Source: Torymus aiolomorphi (lineage: Eukaryota; Arthropoda; Insecta; Hymenoptera; Torymidae). From it: a stretch of DNA of 64,000 bases. The position numbers were made by a program, and so were the translations under genes. The notes under the pieces are model-generated. The model ran no database searches. It was given only the letters and a program-made list of their open reading frames with translations, and was not told where the DNA came from. Shown here piece after piece: positions 36,941 to 47,230 of the stretch (within the stretch, counting starts at the first letter, position 1; each line of letters begins with the position of its first letter). Where the stretch lies: the NCBI GenBank assembly GCA_036365515.1, contig CM070874.1, positions 210,856,297 to 210,920,296 on the forward strand. Direction: 5' to 3'.

Positions 36941-39900
36941 CACTATTTTTAGTGACTTTGTCACATAGCGAAAGTCTCGTTTGTGTAAAATGAATTCGCA
37001 GAATCACTCTTTCGAGGACATAAGAGTTTCTCACCAATGAAAATGGTCTTTCATGCGATAATTTTTCTAAACAATTTAACTGCATAAAAACCTGTACGAA
37101 ATACATTATGTCTATGATGTACTATTTTCAGAGTGTCTATAGTACTTAAAAAATTTCAATTGTGGAACGGATAATGGGAGAATTTTACTTTCGAGTACAG
37201 CTGGTATTTTAGCGCGTGGAAGGTAACTTTCAAGTGATAATTTTTCTAAACATGTTGTGGTGCTTAGCCTTTTTCGACTTTCTTCATGTATGAGATTCGC
37301 TATTTTAGGGGACTCTTCCACACAACGAAAGTCTCGTTTGTGGGTGAGGTCATCGCTGAATCTCACTTTGGGGACACTAGAGTCTTTCCACCATAAAAAT
37401 TGTCTACAATGAATGAATTTATAAAATCATATCTTATTACATAGCTGAATACAAATTTCGTCATATCTATGATAACTATTATTTCAGTCTCTGTAGTACT
37501 TTAAAAACTTCGATTGTGGAACTGGTAATTGACGAATTTTACTTTCGAGGACACAAGGTATTTTCATCCCCGGAAGACATCTTTCAATGTCATAAACCAT
37601 CGAATCATGCCTTCGTGCATAGCCTGTTCAACTAACTTTATACATCGTTATATGCGTCTCACTATTTTTAGTGACTTTGTAACATAACAAAAGTCTCGTT
37701 TGTGTAAAATGAATTTGGTGAATGACACTTTCGAGGACATAAGAGTTTCTCAACAATGTACATTGTCTTTCATACGATAATTTTTCTAAACAATTTAACT
37801 GCATAAAACCGCATACGAATTACACTATGTCTATGATGTACTATTTCCAGAGTGTCTGCAGTACTTCAAAAATTTCAATTGTGGAGCGGGTAATGGGAGA
37901 ATTTTACTTTCGAGGACAGCAGGTATTTTAGCGCTGGAGGGTATCTTTCAGGTGACAACTTTTCTAAACATGTTTTGGTGCTTAGCCTTTTTCGTTTTCC
38001 TTCATGTATGTGATTCGCTTTTTTAAACGACTCTCACACATAACGAAAGTCTCGTTTGTGGGTGAGGTCATCGCTAAATGTTACTTTTGGCGTCACTAAA
38101 GTCTTTCAACCATAAAAATTGTCTATCATGACAATATTTAAAATCATATCTTATTACATAGCCGAAAACAAATTACGTCATATATATGATAACTATTATT
38201 TCAGTCTCTGTAGTACTTTAAAAACTTCGTTTGTGGAACGGGTAATTGATGAATTTTACTTTCGAGGAAGCCGGATATTTTCATTCGTGGAAGTTATCTT
38301 TCAATCTTTCAAAGTGATAATTTATCGAATCATTTCTTCGTGTATAGCCTGTTCAACTAACTTTTTACATCATTATATTCGCTACACTACTTTCACTGAC
38401 TTTGTGACATAACCAAATTATGGTTTGGGTGAAAAGAATTGCGTGAATGACACTTGCGAGGACATCAAAGTTTCTCAGCAATGAAAATGGTCTATCATAC
38501 GATAATTTGTCTAAACAATTTAACTGCATAAAACCCTGTACGAATTACATTATGTCTATGATGTACTATTTTCAGAGTGTCTGTAGTACTTCAAAAACGT
38601 CGTTTGTGGAACGGGTAATTGACATATTTTACTTTCGAGGACACCAGGTATTTTAGCCCGTGGAGGGTGTCTTTCAAGTGCTAATTTTTCTAAACATGTT
38701 TTGGTGGTTAGCCTTTTCCGACTTACTTCATGTATGAGATTCGCTGTTTTAAACGACTCCTCCACATAACGAAAGTCTCGTTTGTGGGTGAGGTTATCGG
38801 TGAATGTCACTTTCGGGGACATTAGAGTCTTTTAACCATAAAAATTGTATACAATGAAATAATTTTTGAAATCGTATCTTATTACATAACCGAATACAAA
38901 TAACCTCATATCTATGATAACTATTATTTCAGTCTCTTTAGTTCTTCAAAAACATCGTTTGTCCGACGGGTAATTGACAAATTTTACTTTCGAGGACACC
39001 AGGTATTTTCATCCCTGGAAGTTATCTTTCAAAGTGATAATTCATCAAATCATGCCTTCGTGCATAGCCTGTTCAACTAACTTTATACATGATTATATAC
39101 GGTTCACTGTTTTTAGTGACTTTGTCACATAACGAAAGTCTCGTTTGTTTAAAATGAATTCGGTGAATGATGCTTTCGAGGACATAAGAGTTTCTACCAA
39201 TAAAAATTGTCTTTCATACGATAATTTTTCTAAACAATTTAGCTGCATAAAACCCTCTACGAATTACATTATGTCTATGATCTACTATTTTCAGAGCGTC
39301 TATAGTACTTAAAAAATTTTAATTGTGGAACGGGTAATGGCAGAATTTTACTTTCGAGGACAGCAGGTATTTTAGCGCGTGGAAGGTATCTTTCAAGTGA
39401 TAATTTTTCTAAACATGTTTTGGTGCTTAGCCTTTTTCGACTTACTTCATGTATGAGATTCGATTTTGTAAACGACTCTTCCACACAACGAAAGTCTCGT
39501 TTGTGGGTGAGGTCATCGGTGAATGTCACTTTCGGGGACACTAGAGTCTTTTAACCATAAAAATTGTATACAATGAAATAATTTTGAAAATCGTATCTTA
39601 TTCCATAACCGAATACAAATTACGTCATATCTATGATAACTATTATTTCAGTCTCTGTAGTACTTCAAAAAATTCGTTTTATAACGGGTAATTGACGAAT
39701 TTTACTTTCGAGGACACCGGGTATTTTCATTCGTGGAAGTTATCTTTCAAAGTGATAATTTATCGAATCATTTCTTCGTGCATAGCCTGGGCAACTAACT
39801 TTTTACATCATTATATTCGCTACACTACTTTCATTGACTTTGTGACATAACCAAATTATGGTTTGGGTAAAAATAATTGGGTGAATGACACTTTCGAGGA

Positions 39901-41261
39901 CATCAAAGTTTCTCAGCAATGAAAATGGTCTATCATACGATAATTTGTCTAAACAATTTAACTGCATAAAACCCTGTACGAATTCCATTATGTCTATGAT
40001 GTACTATTTTCATAGTGTCTGTAGTACTCCAAAAACATCATTTGTGGAACGGGCAATTGACAAATTTTACTTTCGAGGACACCTGGTATTTTTGCCCGTG
40101 GAGGGTGTCTTTCAAGTGCTAATTTTTCTAAACATGTTTTGGTGCTTAGCCTTTTCCGACTTACTTCATGTATGAGATTCGCTTTTTTAAACGGCTCTTC
40201 CACATAAAGAAAGTCTCGTTTATGGTTGAGATCATCGCTTAATGTCACTTTTGGGGTCACTAAAGTCTTTCAACCATAAAAATTGTCTATCATGAGATAT
40301 TATTTAAAATCATATCTTATTACATAGCCTAAAACAAATTACGTCATATCTGTGATAACTATTATTTCAGTCTCTCTAGTATTTCAAAAACTGCGTTTTA
40401 GAACGGGTAATTGACGAATTTTACTTTCGAGGACACCGGGTATTTTCATTCGTGGAAGTTATCTTTCAAAGTAATAATTTATCGAATCATTTCTTCGTGC
40501 ATAGCCAGTTCAACTAACTTTTTACATCATTATATTCGCTTCACTACTTTTATTGACTTTGTGACATAACCAAATTATGGTTTGGGTGAAAAGAATTGGA
40601 TGAATGACACTTTCGAGGACATCAAAGTTTCTCACCAATGAAAATGGTCTATCTTACGATAATTTGTCTGGACAATTTAACTGCATAAAACCCTGTACGA
40701 ATTACATTATGTCTATGATGTACTATTTTCAGAGTGTCTGTAGTACTTCAAAAACATCGTTTGTGGAACGGGCAATTGACAAATTTTACTTTCGAGGACA
40801 CCTGGTATTTTTGCCCGTGGAGGGTGTCTTTCAAGTGCTAATTTTTCTAAACATGTTTTGGTGCTTAGCCTTTTCCGACTTACTTCATGTATGAGATTCG
40901 CTTTTTTAAACGGCTCTTCCACATAAAGAAAGTCTTGTTTATGGTTGAGATCATCGCTTAATGTCACTTTTGGGGTCACTAAAGTCTTTTAACCATAAAA
41001 ATTGTATAAAATGAAATAATTTTTAAAATCGTATCTTATTACATAGCCGAATACAAATTACGTCATATATATGATAACTATTATTTCACTCTCTGTAGTA
41101 CTTTAAAAACTTCGTTTGTGGAACAGGTAATTGATGAATTTTACTTTCGAGGACATCAGGTATTTTCATCCGTGTAAGGTATCTTTCAATGTGATAATTT
41201 ATCGAATCATGCCTTCGTGCATAGCCTGTTCAATTAACTTTTTACATCATTATATGCGCTT
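36941..41261. repeat. Sat-C 4,321-bp higher-order block, copy 2
   Basis: Second block, ending in the same GACTTTGTCACATA stretch where copy 1 began, as expected from unequal crossing-over between misaligned 720-bp units. The array runs on only about 80 bp further. Confidence 0.88.
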
Positions 41262-41343
41262 CACTATTTTTAGTGACTTTGTCACATAACGAAAGTCTCG
41301 TTTGTGTAAAAAGAATTCGGTGGATGACACTTTCGAGGACATC

Positions 41344-41936
41344 ACAGTTTAAAAGCACAGATACAACTGTTAATCAAGAAAAAAAAATAATTAAAAAACC
41401 CGTCAAAACTGATCATGATGGCTTATATGAAATATACGATATGATTGACAATATAGCCAATGAAAATAGCATAAAATTACTACAAAAACGAGTAATAATA
41501 GACCGAGAAAACAAAACAACAATAACTAACGTATGACTTATGGTGATATCAACTACCTAGGATCTAACAGAGCAATATTCTATTTTGATAGAGGAATCAG
41601 AGGCAAACAAACTTTTACAAATTCTATGTACCCACTAGACAGACAACCAAAACTCAAGGATATAGTAATAATAGACGAAATGGTCTTCTCATCAAACTGT
41701 AAATGCGATTCTAGCAAGCAACACAAAGACATGTTCCCTCATTACAAGGTCACTTGTGCGGTTGGTTTCACGGGCACACCGGACTCAACAAACACGAAAG
41801 GACAATATATGCAAGAAACAAGAATGCAACAACTGAAACACCTACAACTGCGAGATCTATGCTAATAAGATATTGGTGAGAGTGGTATTGACATTGGTTT
41901 AGCCTTAGATAATTTTGCTTCTCCCCGTAACTAAGT
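41344..41936 (+). pseudogene. fragment resembling a superfamily 2 helicase (frameshifted, origin unknown)
   Basis: Right after the last Sat-C monomer the base usage changes to A-rich coding-like sequence. One frame is open to 41536 and ends in an ATGA overlap with a second frame, 41533-41865. The second contains IVIIDEMVF, like helicase motif II (Walker B), and, 27 residues after it, AVGFTGTPDS, like motif III. After two stops the same frame shows GESGIDIGLALDN, reminiscent of motif V. Motifs I and VI are not seen. The one-base shift at 41533 may be a frameshift within a single gene. It could be a captured viral, plasmid, bacterial or large-transposon helicase fragment; the sequence alone does not decide. 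No neighbouring genes of such an element are present. Confidence 0.4.
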
Positions 41937-42063
41937 TACAGGAAAGAAAGCAAATATGTTACTAATGAAATGTATTAGATATTTAGTTTAGTTTTGTAAG
42001 TTTATTATGTACACCAGACCAGCGTACAGGAAGCTACTTTCTCTTTTTTTACGATTGGAATTT

Positions 42064-42215
42064 GAACATTACAGTTAAAAACTGAAAATAACTGAAGAAA
42101 ACTGCAGATACCTGTTGTCTTTGTCTCAATTCCGATCTTTTTCTGCAGTTATCTGCAGTGAATAACTGTTTTCTTCAGTTTTCTTCAATTGTCTTCAATA
42201 CTTTTTTTGCTAGGG
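42064..42215. repeat. decamer island of AACTGAAAAT/CAGTTATCTG type
   Basis: Repeated AACTGAAGAA, AACTGCAGAT and CAGTTATCTG units occur first on one strand and then the other. The right end reads CTTTTTTTGCTAGGG followed by TA, that is an end CCCTAGCAAAAAAAG flanked by TA on the minus strand. The unit is nearly that of the larger foldback at 45277. The left end is unresolved. Confidence 0.55.
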
Positions 42216-42476
42216 TATGTCTTTAATTTTAGTCTTTTGTTCTTACCAAACGTAAGTTCTACGATTCTAAATCGGGTTTTGGTACGAAGATGGTGTAGTT
42301 CTAACCCCATTTAAGAAGTGTAACCTGTACAGAATTCCGTGTAGTGAGTATATCTCAAGATATCAAAGAGTAACTCGAATATTAAAAGTACCGCGGAAGT
42401 ACTCATATATGACCACAACTACTCACCAATTATATATTCACTAAACATTCCTACAATAGAAGATTCTTTCACGTAA

Positions 42477-42749
42477 TACGACTGTTCGCTGGCTTATAAA
42501 ATTACTCACAATTACATAAATTCACCTCAACTAAATAGCATCTATCTGGAAAGACCTATTCACTACACTCTCCATAACCAAAGGGCTTGCTTAGAATCTA
42601 CATCTAGAACCAACTTTGAATTTAACACACCACCCGCTAGACTCAGAAGAATATGGAACTCCACTCCTCGCAATGTTAAGAACTTTACTCTAGGAGCTTA
42701 TAAAACTGTGATAAAAGAACTGATTAGTGATAAAAGAACTGATTCGTGA
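42477..42749 (+). pseudogene. LINE reverse transcriptase C-terminal fragment
   Basis: The frame from 42477 to TGA 42747-42749 contains NQRACLESTSRTNFEFN and then RRIWNSTPRNVKNF followed by YKTVIKELI, the familiar LINE tail with a W-N-S-x-P core and a final helix. There is no start codon, only the end of ORF2. It belongs with the 3' UTR that follows. Confidence 0.6.
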
Positions 42750-43036
42750 TAAAATAATGAAACTAACTTCTGTTTATGAATCCTAATTTCACATGGACAT
42801 TTTATTTATAATTAATCTATCCATATTTAAATTTTGTATTCTTTTTTGTTACTTTTATTTGCCAAGGCTATGTTCGATTAGCTTCTGTATATTTTATATA
42901 TAAAATTTTATTATTGTTAAACTATTTTTATTATTGAAATTTAGTAGTGCCACATATCATTATTATTATTATATACTATGTATTGTTATTGGGCTTATGC
43001 CCGTTTGAGTAATAAATAAATAAATAAATAAAAAAG
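42750..43036 (+). mobile_element. LINE 3' UTR and (TAAA)n tail
   Basis: The region ends GGGCTTATGCCCGTTTGAG followed by TAATAAATAAATAAATAAA, a hairpin-plus-microsatellite 3' end typical of insect non-LTR elements. The 5' limit of the whole element is not visible. Confidence 0.6.
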
Positions 43037-43293
43037 TCAATTCACTTTTGATTTTGATTTTGGACATTTACAACTAGAACCCTACAAGAAAACAATTTTT
43101 AATTTTTAAAAAATGTTATTGAATTATTAATAATACGTAATTCAAGATATAGCTTATCCTCTACATTTCTTTACATTTTCCTAAATGTTTTTCCATTGAT
43201 TTTCGTGCGTATATAGTATGACATTTGTAGCATATGGTATATAAGGCAAAAGAATTTTTCTGATTTTTACGTCTTCTGATTTCTCTTCTACTA
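43037..43293. other. AT-rich spacer, nothing recognised
   Basis: No gene, repeat or motif that I can support. Confidence 0.5.
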
Positions 43294-43493
43294 TTACAGA
43301 TAATAGTAAGTAGGTTCCAACATTGGACTTCTGCAACCCTTTTTTTTGTTATTCAAACTTTCACTACATTTTCGAAGATGCGCTTCCGTGGCTGTCAGTT
43401 TTAATGATAAATAACATTTGGGGCAGGTGCCGTAGTTAGTAGTAAGATCAGCTTCATTCACTGGACTCCTTTTCAAAGATATCATCATTTCCT
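43294..43493 (-). pseudogene. small zinc-finger-like exon or gene fragment
   Basis: A minus-strand frame of about 65 codons contains GTCPKCYLSLKL followed by EAHLRKC, a C-x2-C...H-x3-C spacing that could bind zinc. Just upstream on the minus strand TTTTATTATAG precedes GAAATG, which would serve as a splice acceptor, so this might be one exon of a gene or of a transposon-borne protein. No partner exon is recognisable nearby. It could be chance. Confidence 0.3.
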
Positions 43494-43631
43494 ATAATAA
43501 AAGGGAGATAGCGATATAATATCCAATTGAAGCTTAGAGCCAACTTCAGAGCGTTATCAAAAAATTTCATTGGCTAATCCAGCACGTAAGAGAGTTTAGT
43601 GTCTACAGGCACGCATAGCGCGCTCTGTTTG

Positions 43632-43858
43632 ACGTCCTTTCCACATGGAAGTGCGTCGTGCGCCGTGCGTCGCGTCGTGCGCCGCATTCCGATCGCTTGA
43701 ATACAGCAACTCTATGCTGATTGGTTAATTCCTTTGACGAAACTAGATGGTAAAATAGAATCAACCAATCAGCATAGAGTTGCTGTATTCAAGCGATCGA
43801 AACGCGACGCACGATGCGACCCACGGCGCACGACGCACTTCCATGTGGAAAGGACGTT
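43632..43858. mobile_element. 227-bp foldback element with 96-bp arms
   Basis: GACGTCCTTTCCACATGG at the left pairs with its reverse complement ending GGAAAGGACGT at the right. The arms (to about 43728 and from about 43763) match closely and include a CG-rich block of GCGTCGTGCGCC-type repeats. The loop is about 34 bp. No clear target-site duplication. Confidence 0.75.
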
Positions 43859-43994
43859 AGAATCCAGTGTTAACAAAACTTTTGTTTTTGTTTTTATGTA
43901 TGTCCAAAAATTAACAGATAGTACACAAAACACCGAATTTTGTTGGCTCACTAGAGCGTATATTGGTAACATTCGTGCTGTTATTTTTTGGCTC

Positions 43995-44260
43995 TGTAAG
44001 GGCTCTTGCACGTAAAAAGGAATCGAAGGAACAGCGAGGAATGCAGAGGAATACGGAGGAATAAAGCCCTTAGGGCTCTTGCACGAATAAAGGAATAGAA
44101 GAAACATCGAGGAACATTGAAGAACAACCAGCTCCCTGTGTGTTTATGTCCTCGATGTGTATCACTGTTCCTCGGCCGTCTAAAGGCTAGGACATTTAAA
44201 AAGGAACAGACGAGAAACACAGGAATAGGAAGGAACAAGAGAGAACAACAAGGAATGGCT
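43995..44260. repeat. island of GGAAT/GGAAC decamer repeats with three leader copies
   Basis: AAGGGCTCTTGCACG and variants followed by an AAAGGAA stretch occur at about 43997, 44066 and 44181. Each is followed by 9-11-bp units of the kind GAGGAATACG and GAAGGAACA. It looks like the other decamer islands but without a clean foldback. Confidence 0.5.
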
Positions 44261-45276
44261 CGTTGTGTGTCATTGTGTCCATGATCAAGTGCTCATAACC
44301 TACTAACTGCGGTAAGTTTATGGAAAAATTAATAATAATAAGTAACCAAGGCTCGTACAGTTTATTTGCAGTTTCTAATTGTAATAAACAATTTATTATT
44401 TTTCTAGACAGCTTCATCTTCTATATCTTTTCATTAAAAGGGTGTTGTACTCATGTACTCTGTTTTACCAACAAAACACGGTTAATACTATATTATTGAA
44501 ATAAATTGATCGAATTACGTTTTATAAGGAAATAGTTGCCCTGCGCAATGTAATAGCCATCCTACGCAGTTTTGAGCCCAAATATCAACGGCACCCTAAA
44601 AAATTTTTCGATCGAAATTTCGATTATGCAATGTGTCCACCCTTAGTAACTCGCGCAGCAATGGGGACCTACAGTTTAAGGTGGGTTCCGAACCACCAGA
44701 GCTACAGTGAGATAAGCACCTGAGATTCCGAATTTTATTTTCATTTAGTCAACTAATTGTTTGCAAGTAAAGACCCATTACAGTATTCAGTGATTCTCAT
44801 ATAATAGTACAATACATATATAACTATAATAAGACTAATTTTTAGATTACGCACTTGAAAAAAAGTTTCAATGTCTTCTAATTATGGCGAATAAAGAGCA
44901 ACTAAAATACCAAACGTTGCTAAATCTATTAGTTTTGTGATTCATGTGATGGTACGCATCAATCATAGCTTTCGGATGAACTAACATTGATCAATTTAAG
45001 TCGATGTATTGACTCTAAAACAACGTAAATAAATAGCTACTAAATATTCAGACGTTGGTAATTCGATTGTCTATAAGAAAATGATTACGAGAATTATTTG
45101 GAATAGCTTTAGCAATTCCTACATTGTCTAATTTAAGTCAGCAGCCACAAAGTAAATGATTAAGATCTATACAAATTTCGGAAGATATATTCTTAGATGA
45201 GCAGGATAAACTAGAATGGCTTAAAAACGTGTCGACGGCCATTAAATGTAGCAGTTGGAATGACAGAAAAGTACTC
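44261..45276. repeat. Sat-E decayed dispersed repeat, first stretch
   Basis: Diverged copies of a unit including AAATAAAGAGCAACTAAAAT, then ACGTTGCTAAATC, then ATTAGTTTTG and CATCAATCATAGC, occur at about 44885 and 45035. Other traces of it appear near 45960, 46190, 47365, 50580, 51265 and 51400. Spacing is irregular (130-250 bp), so this is an old, rearranged tandem repeat. The part from 44261 to about 44560 is AT-rich with nothing recognised. Confidence 0.5.
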
Positions 45277-45939
45277 CCCTAGCGAAAATAGGATTTGCAA
45301 ATAACTGCAAATATAAACTGCTTATAACTGAAATAAACAGTTAGGTTTGAGACAGTATAATCAGTTTTTTGCAGTTATAAGCAGTTATTAACAGTTATTT
45401 GCAGTTATTTGCAGTTATTTGCAGTTATTTGCAGTTTCATGAAATAAAAGCTGTAGAAATAAAGGGGCTACCAACAGTTATTGTCAGTTATAAACAGTTA
45501 TAAACAGTTATAAGCAGTTATTAGCAGTTATAAACAGTTAGTTTTTCTCGCTATAATAACAACTTTATTAATTATCAACAAAACTGCAAATAACTGCAAA
45601 TAACTGCTAATAACTGCTTATATCTGCTTATAACTGTTTATAACTGTTTATAACTGACAATAACTGTTGGTAGTCCCTTTATTTCTACAGCTTTTATTTC
45701 TTGAAACTGCAAATAACTGCAAATAACTGTAAATAATTGCAAATAACTGTTAATAACTGCTTATAACTGCAAAAAACTGATTATACTGTCTCAAACCTAA
45801 CTGTTTATTTCAGTTATTAGCAGTTATTTCAGTTATTAGCAGTTATTTCAGTTATTAGCAGTTATTTGCAGTTATTTGCAGTTATTTGCAGTTTTTAACA
45901 GTTATAAGCAGTTATTTTCAGTTATTATTTCCGCCTGGG
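45277..45939. mobile_element. 663-bp foldback built of TTGCAGTTAT decamers
   Basis: The flanks AGAAAAGTACTC and TCGAATAAAAAG match the uninterrupted paralogue GAGAAGTACTCGAATAAAAA at about 50570, which fixes the ends and gives a 2-bp TC duplication. The element starts CCCTAGCGAAAATA and its other end, inverted, is CCCAGGCGGAAATA. Inside, CAGTTAT decamers run in one orientation, then as the reverse complement, then again forward. The block 45336-45545 pairs with 45585-45812, including non-repetitive parts such as AAATAAAAGCTGTAGAA. No coding sequence. Confidence 0.8.
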
Positions 45940-46309
45940 TCGAATAAAAAGTTACGAAAATTCCCTAACGTTGCTATATCTGTTAGCTAAGTGCACGGCG
46001 TTACAACAATCTTTTATCATAGCTGTAGCAATAACCAACATTATCTAAGTTCAGTCAATCGCAATCTATGACAAAAATCTGTAAAAATTCGTAGTTTCTT
46101 TTTTTTAGATAAGTAGCATCATGTGAGCACAGGTCTAAATGCTTCGTCGGCCAAAGGATACATATTATTTTTCTGACCGCAACTAAGCAAATAAAAGCAT
46201 TTGGAATACCCACACGTTGCTAAATCTGTGAGTTATAGGAACAACGTTACAATAATCTTTTATCATAGCTATAGCAATAACTAACGTTGCCTAATTTTAG
46301 TCAGTTACC
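45940..46309. repeat. Sat-E decayed repeat, second stretch
   Basis: Further diverged units (AATACCCACACGTTGCTAAA, then ATCTTTTATCATAGC). No gene. Confidence 0.5.
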
Positions 46310-47230
46310 TACGGAAGCCCGGTGGGGACATCGACGAGAGGGCGTGACGGACGGAATTTTTATTGCATTTTGCGCGCGCATTGCCTTCCCACCCTGTGGG
46401 ACGTCCAGTTTTCTTTTGTTTTGCGCGCGCATTACCTTCCCACCCTGTGGGACGTCCAGTTTTTTGCTCCCTCGCACGTTGCCTTTCCACCCAGCGGGAC
46501 GCCAAATTTCAGTGGCTGATGCTATTTGTACGACAGACCTCAAAATATGTCAATAGACGAAAGGAGTAGACTAGAAAATTTTGTAAATTAGACAAACTTT
46601 GGTAGATGACTAAAGAAATAATATTCCTTATTGTGCGGTAACTATTTTCTTACCTGCCGTATCAAAATTTCCGTACTCAAACGGTAAGCATTTATGTCGT
46701 AGCTGTATATATAGATATATCGCGAATACAATCTGTCATACAAATAGAAGCGCCGTAACCTTATTCCGCAATTTTCTATCACATAAGTTACGTGATGCCT
46801 TCCGAGAATACTGTGTCGGATCGCCGAACGTCGAGTTTTATTCCATTTCTTGTAACTAACTTTACTTATACGTAAAAATATACGACAGAAATATTTACCG
46901 TTTGAGTACGGAAATTTTGGATAGGGCAGGTAAGAAAATAGTTACCACACAATAAGGAATATTATTTCTTTAGTCATCTACCAAAGTTTGTCTAATTTTC
47001 AAAATTTTCTAGTGTACTCCATTCGTCTGTTGACATATTTTAAGGTTAGGAAATCTGTCGTACAAATAGCACCAGCCACTGAAATTTGGCGTCCCACTGG
47101 GTGGGAAGGTAACGCGCGAGCGAGCTAAAAACCGGACGTCCCACAGGGTGAGAAGGCAATGCGCGCGTAAAATGCAATAAAAATTCCGTCCGTCACGCCT
47201 TCTCCTCAATGTCCCCACCGGGCTTCCGTA
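46310..47230. mobile_element. 921-bp foldback element with 6-bp GTTACC duplication
   Basis: GTTACC lies at 46304-46309 and 47231-47236. Between them the ends TACGGAAGCCCGGTGGGG and its reverse complement are identical over the first 22 bases, and the arms pair for about 345-385 bp with a centre of about 195 bp. The left arm alone contains a local duplication of a block with CACCCTGTGGGACGTCC, which explains its extra length. The overlapping 60-90-codon frames on both strands come from the palindrome and are not genes. Confidence 0.85.

Larger units (their letters stand above)
30389..41343. repeat. Sat-C array, main segment with about 720-bp and 4,321-bp higher-order structure
   Basis: Equivalent monomers recur at 719-720 bp (for example 34235, 34954, 35673 and 36392), that is four 180-bp monomers. 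At the larger scale, everything from about 32620 to 36940 recurs 4,321 bp further on, and 4,321 is close to six times 720. Both strands show 60-99-codon frames repeated many times, all tied to the satellite phase and not supported as genes. The array ends at about 41343, after a last box CTTTCGAGGACATCACAG. Confidence 0.95.

Noticed and set aside
41273..41343. Start of the 87-codon frame at 41273 as a real gene start
   Set aside because: The first about 24 codons are satellite; the coding-like part begins only at the junction.
20880..41536. Repeated frames beginning MTLSRTS (plus) and MSPKVTF (minus) in Sat-C
   Set aside because: Antiparallel frames tied to the satellite phase on both strands; no independent coding evidence.
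46287..46569. Four overlapping 65-89-codon frames on both strands
   Set aside because: Caused by the GC-rich palindromic arm and its local duplication.
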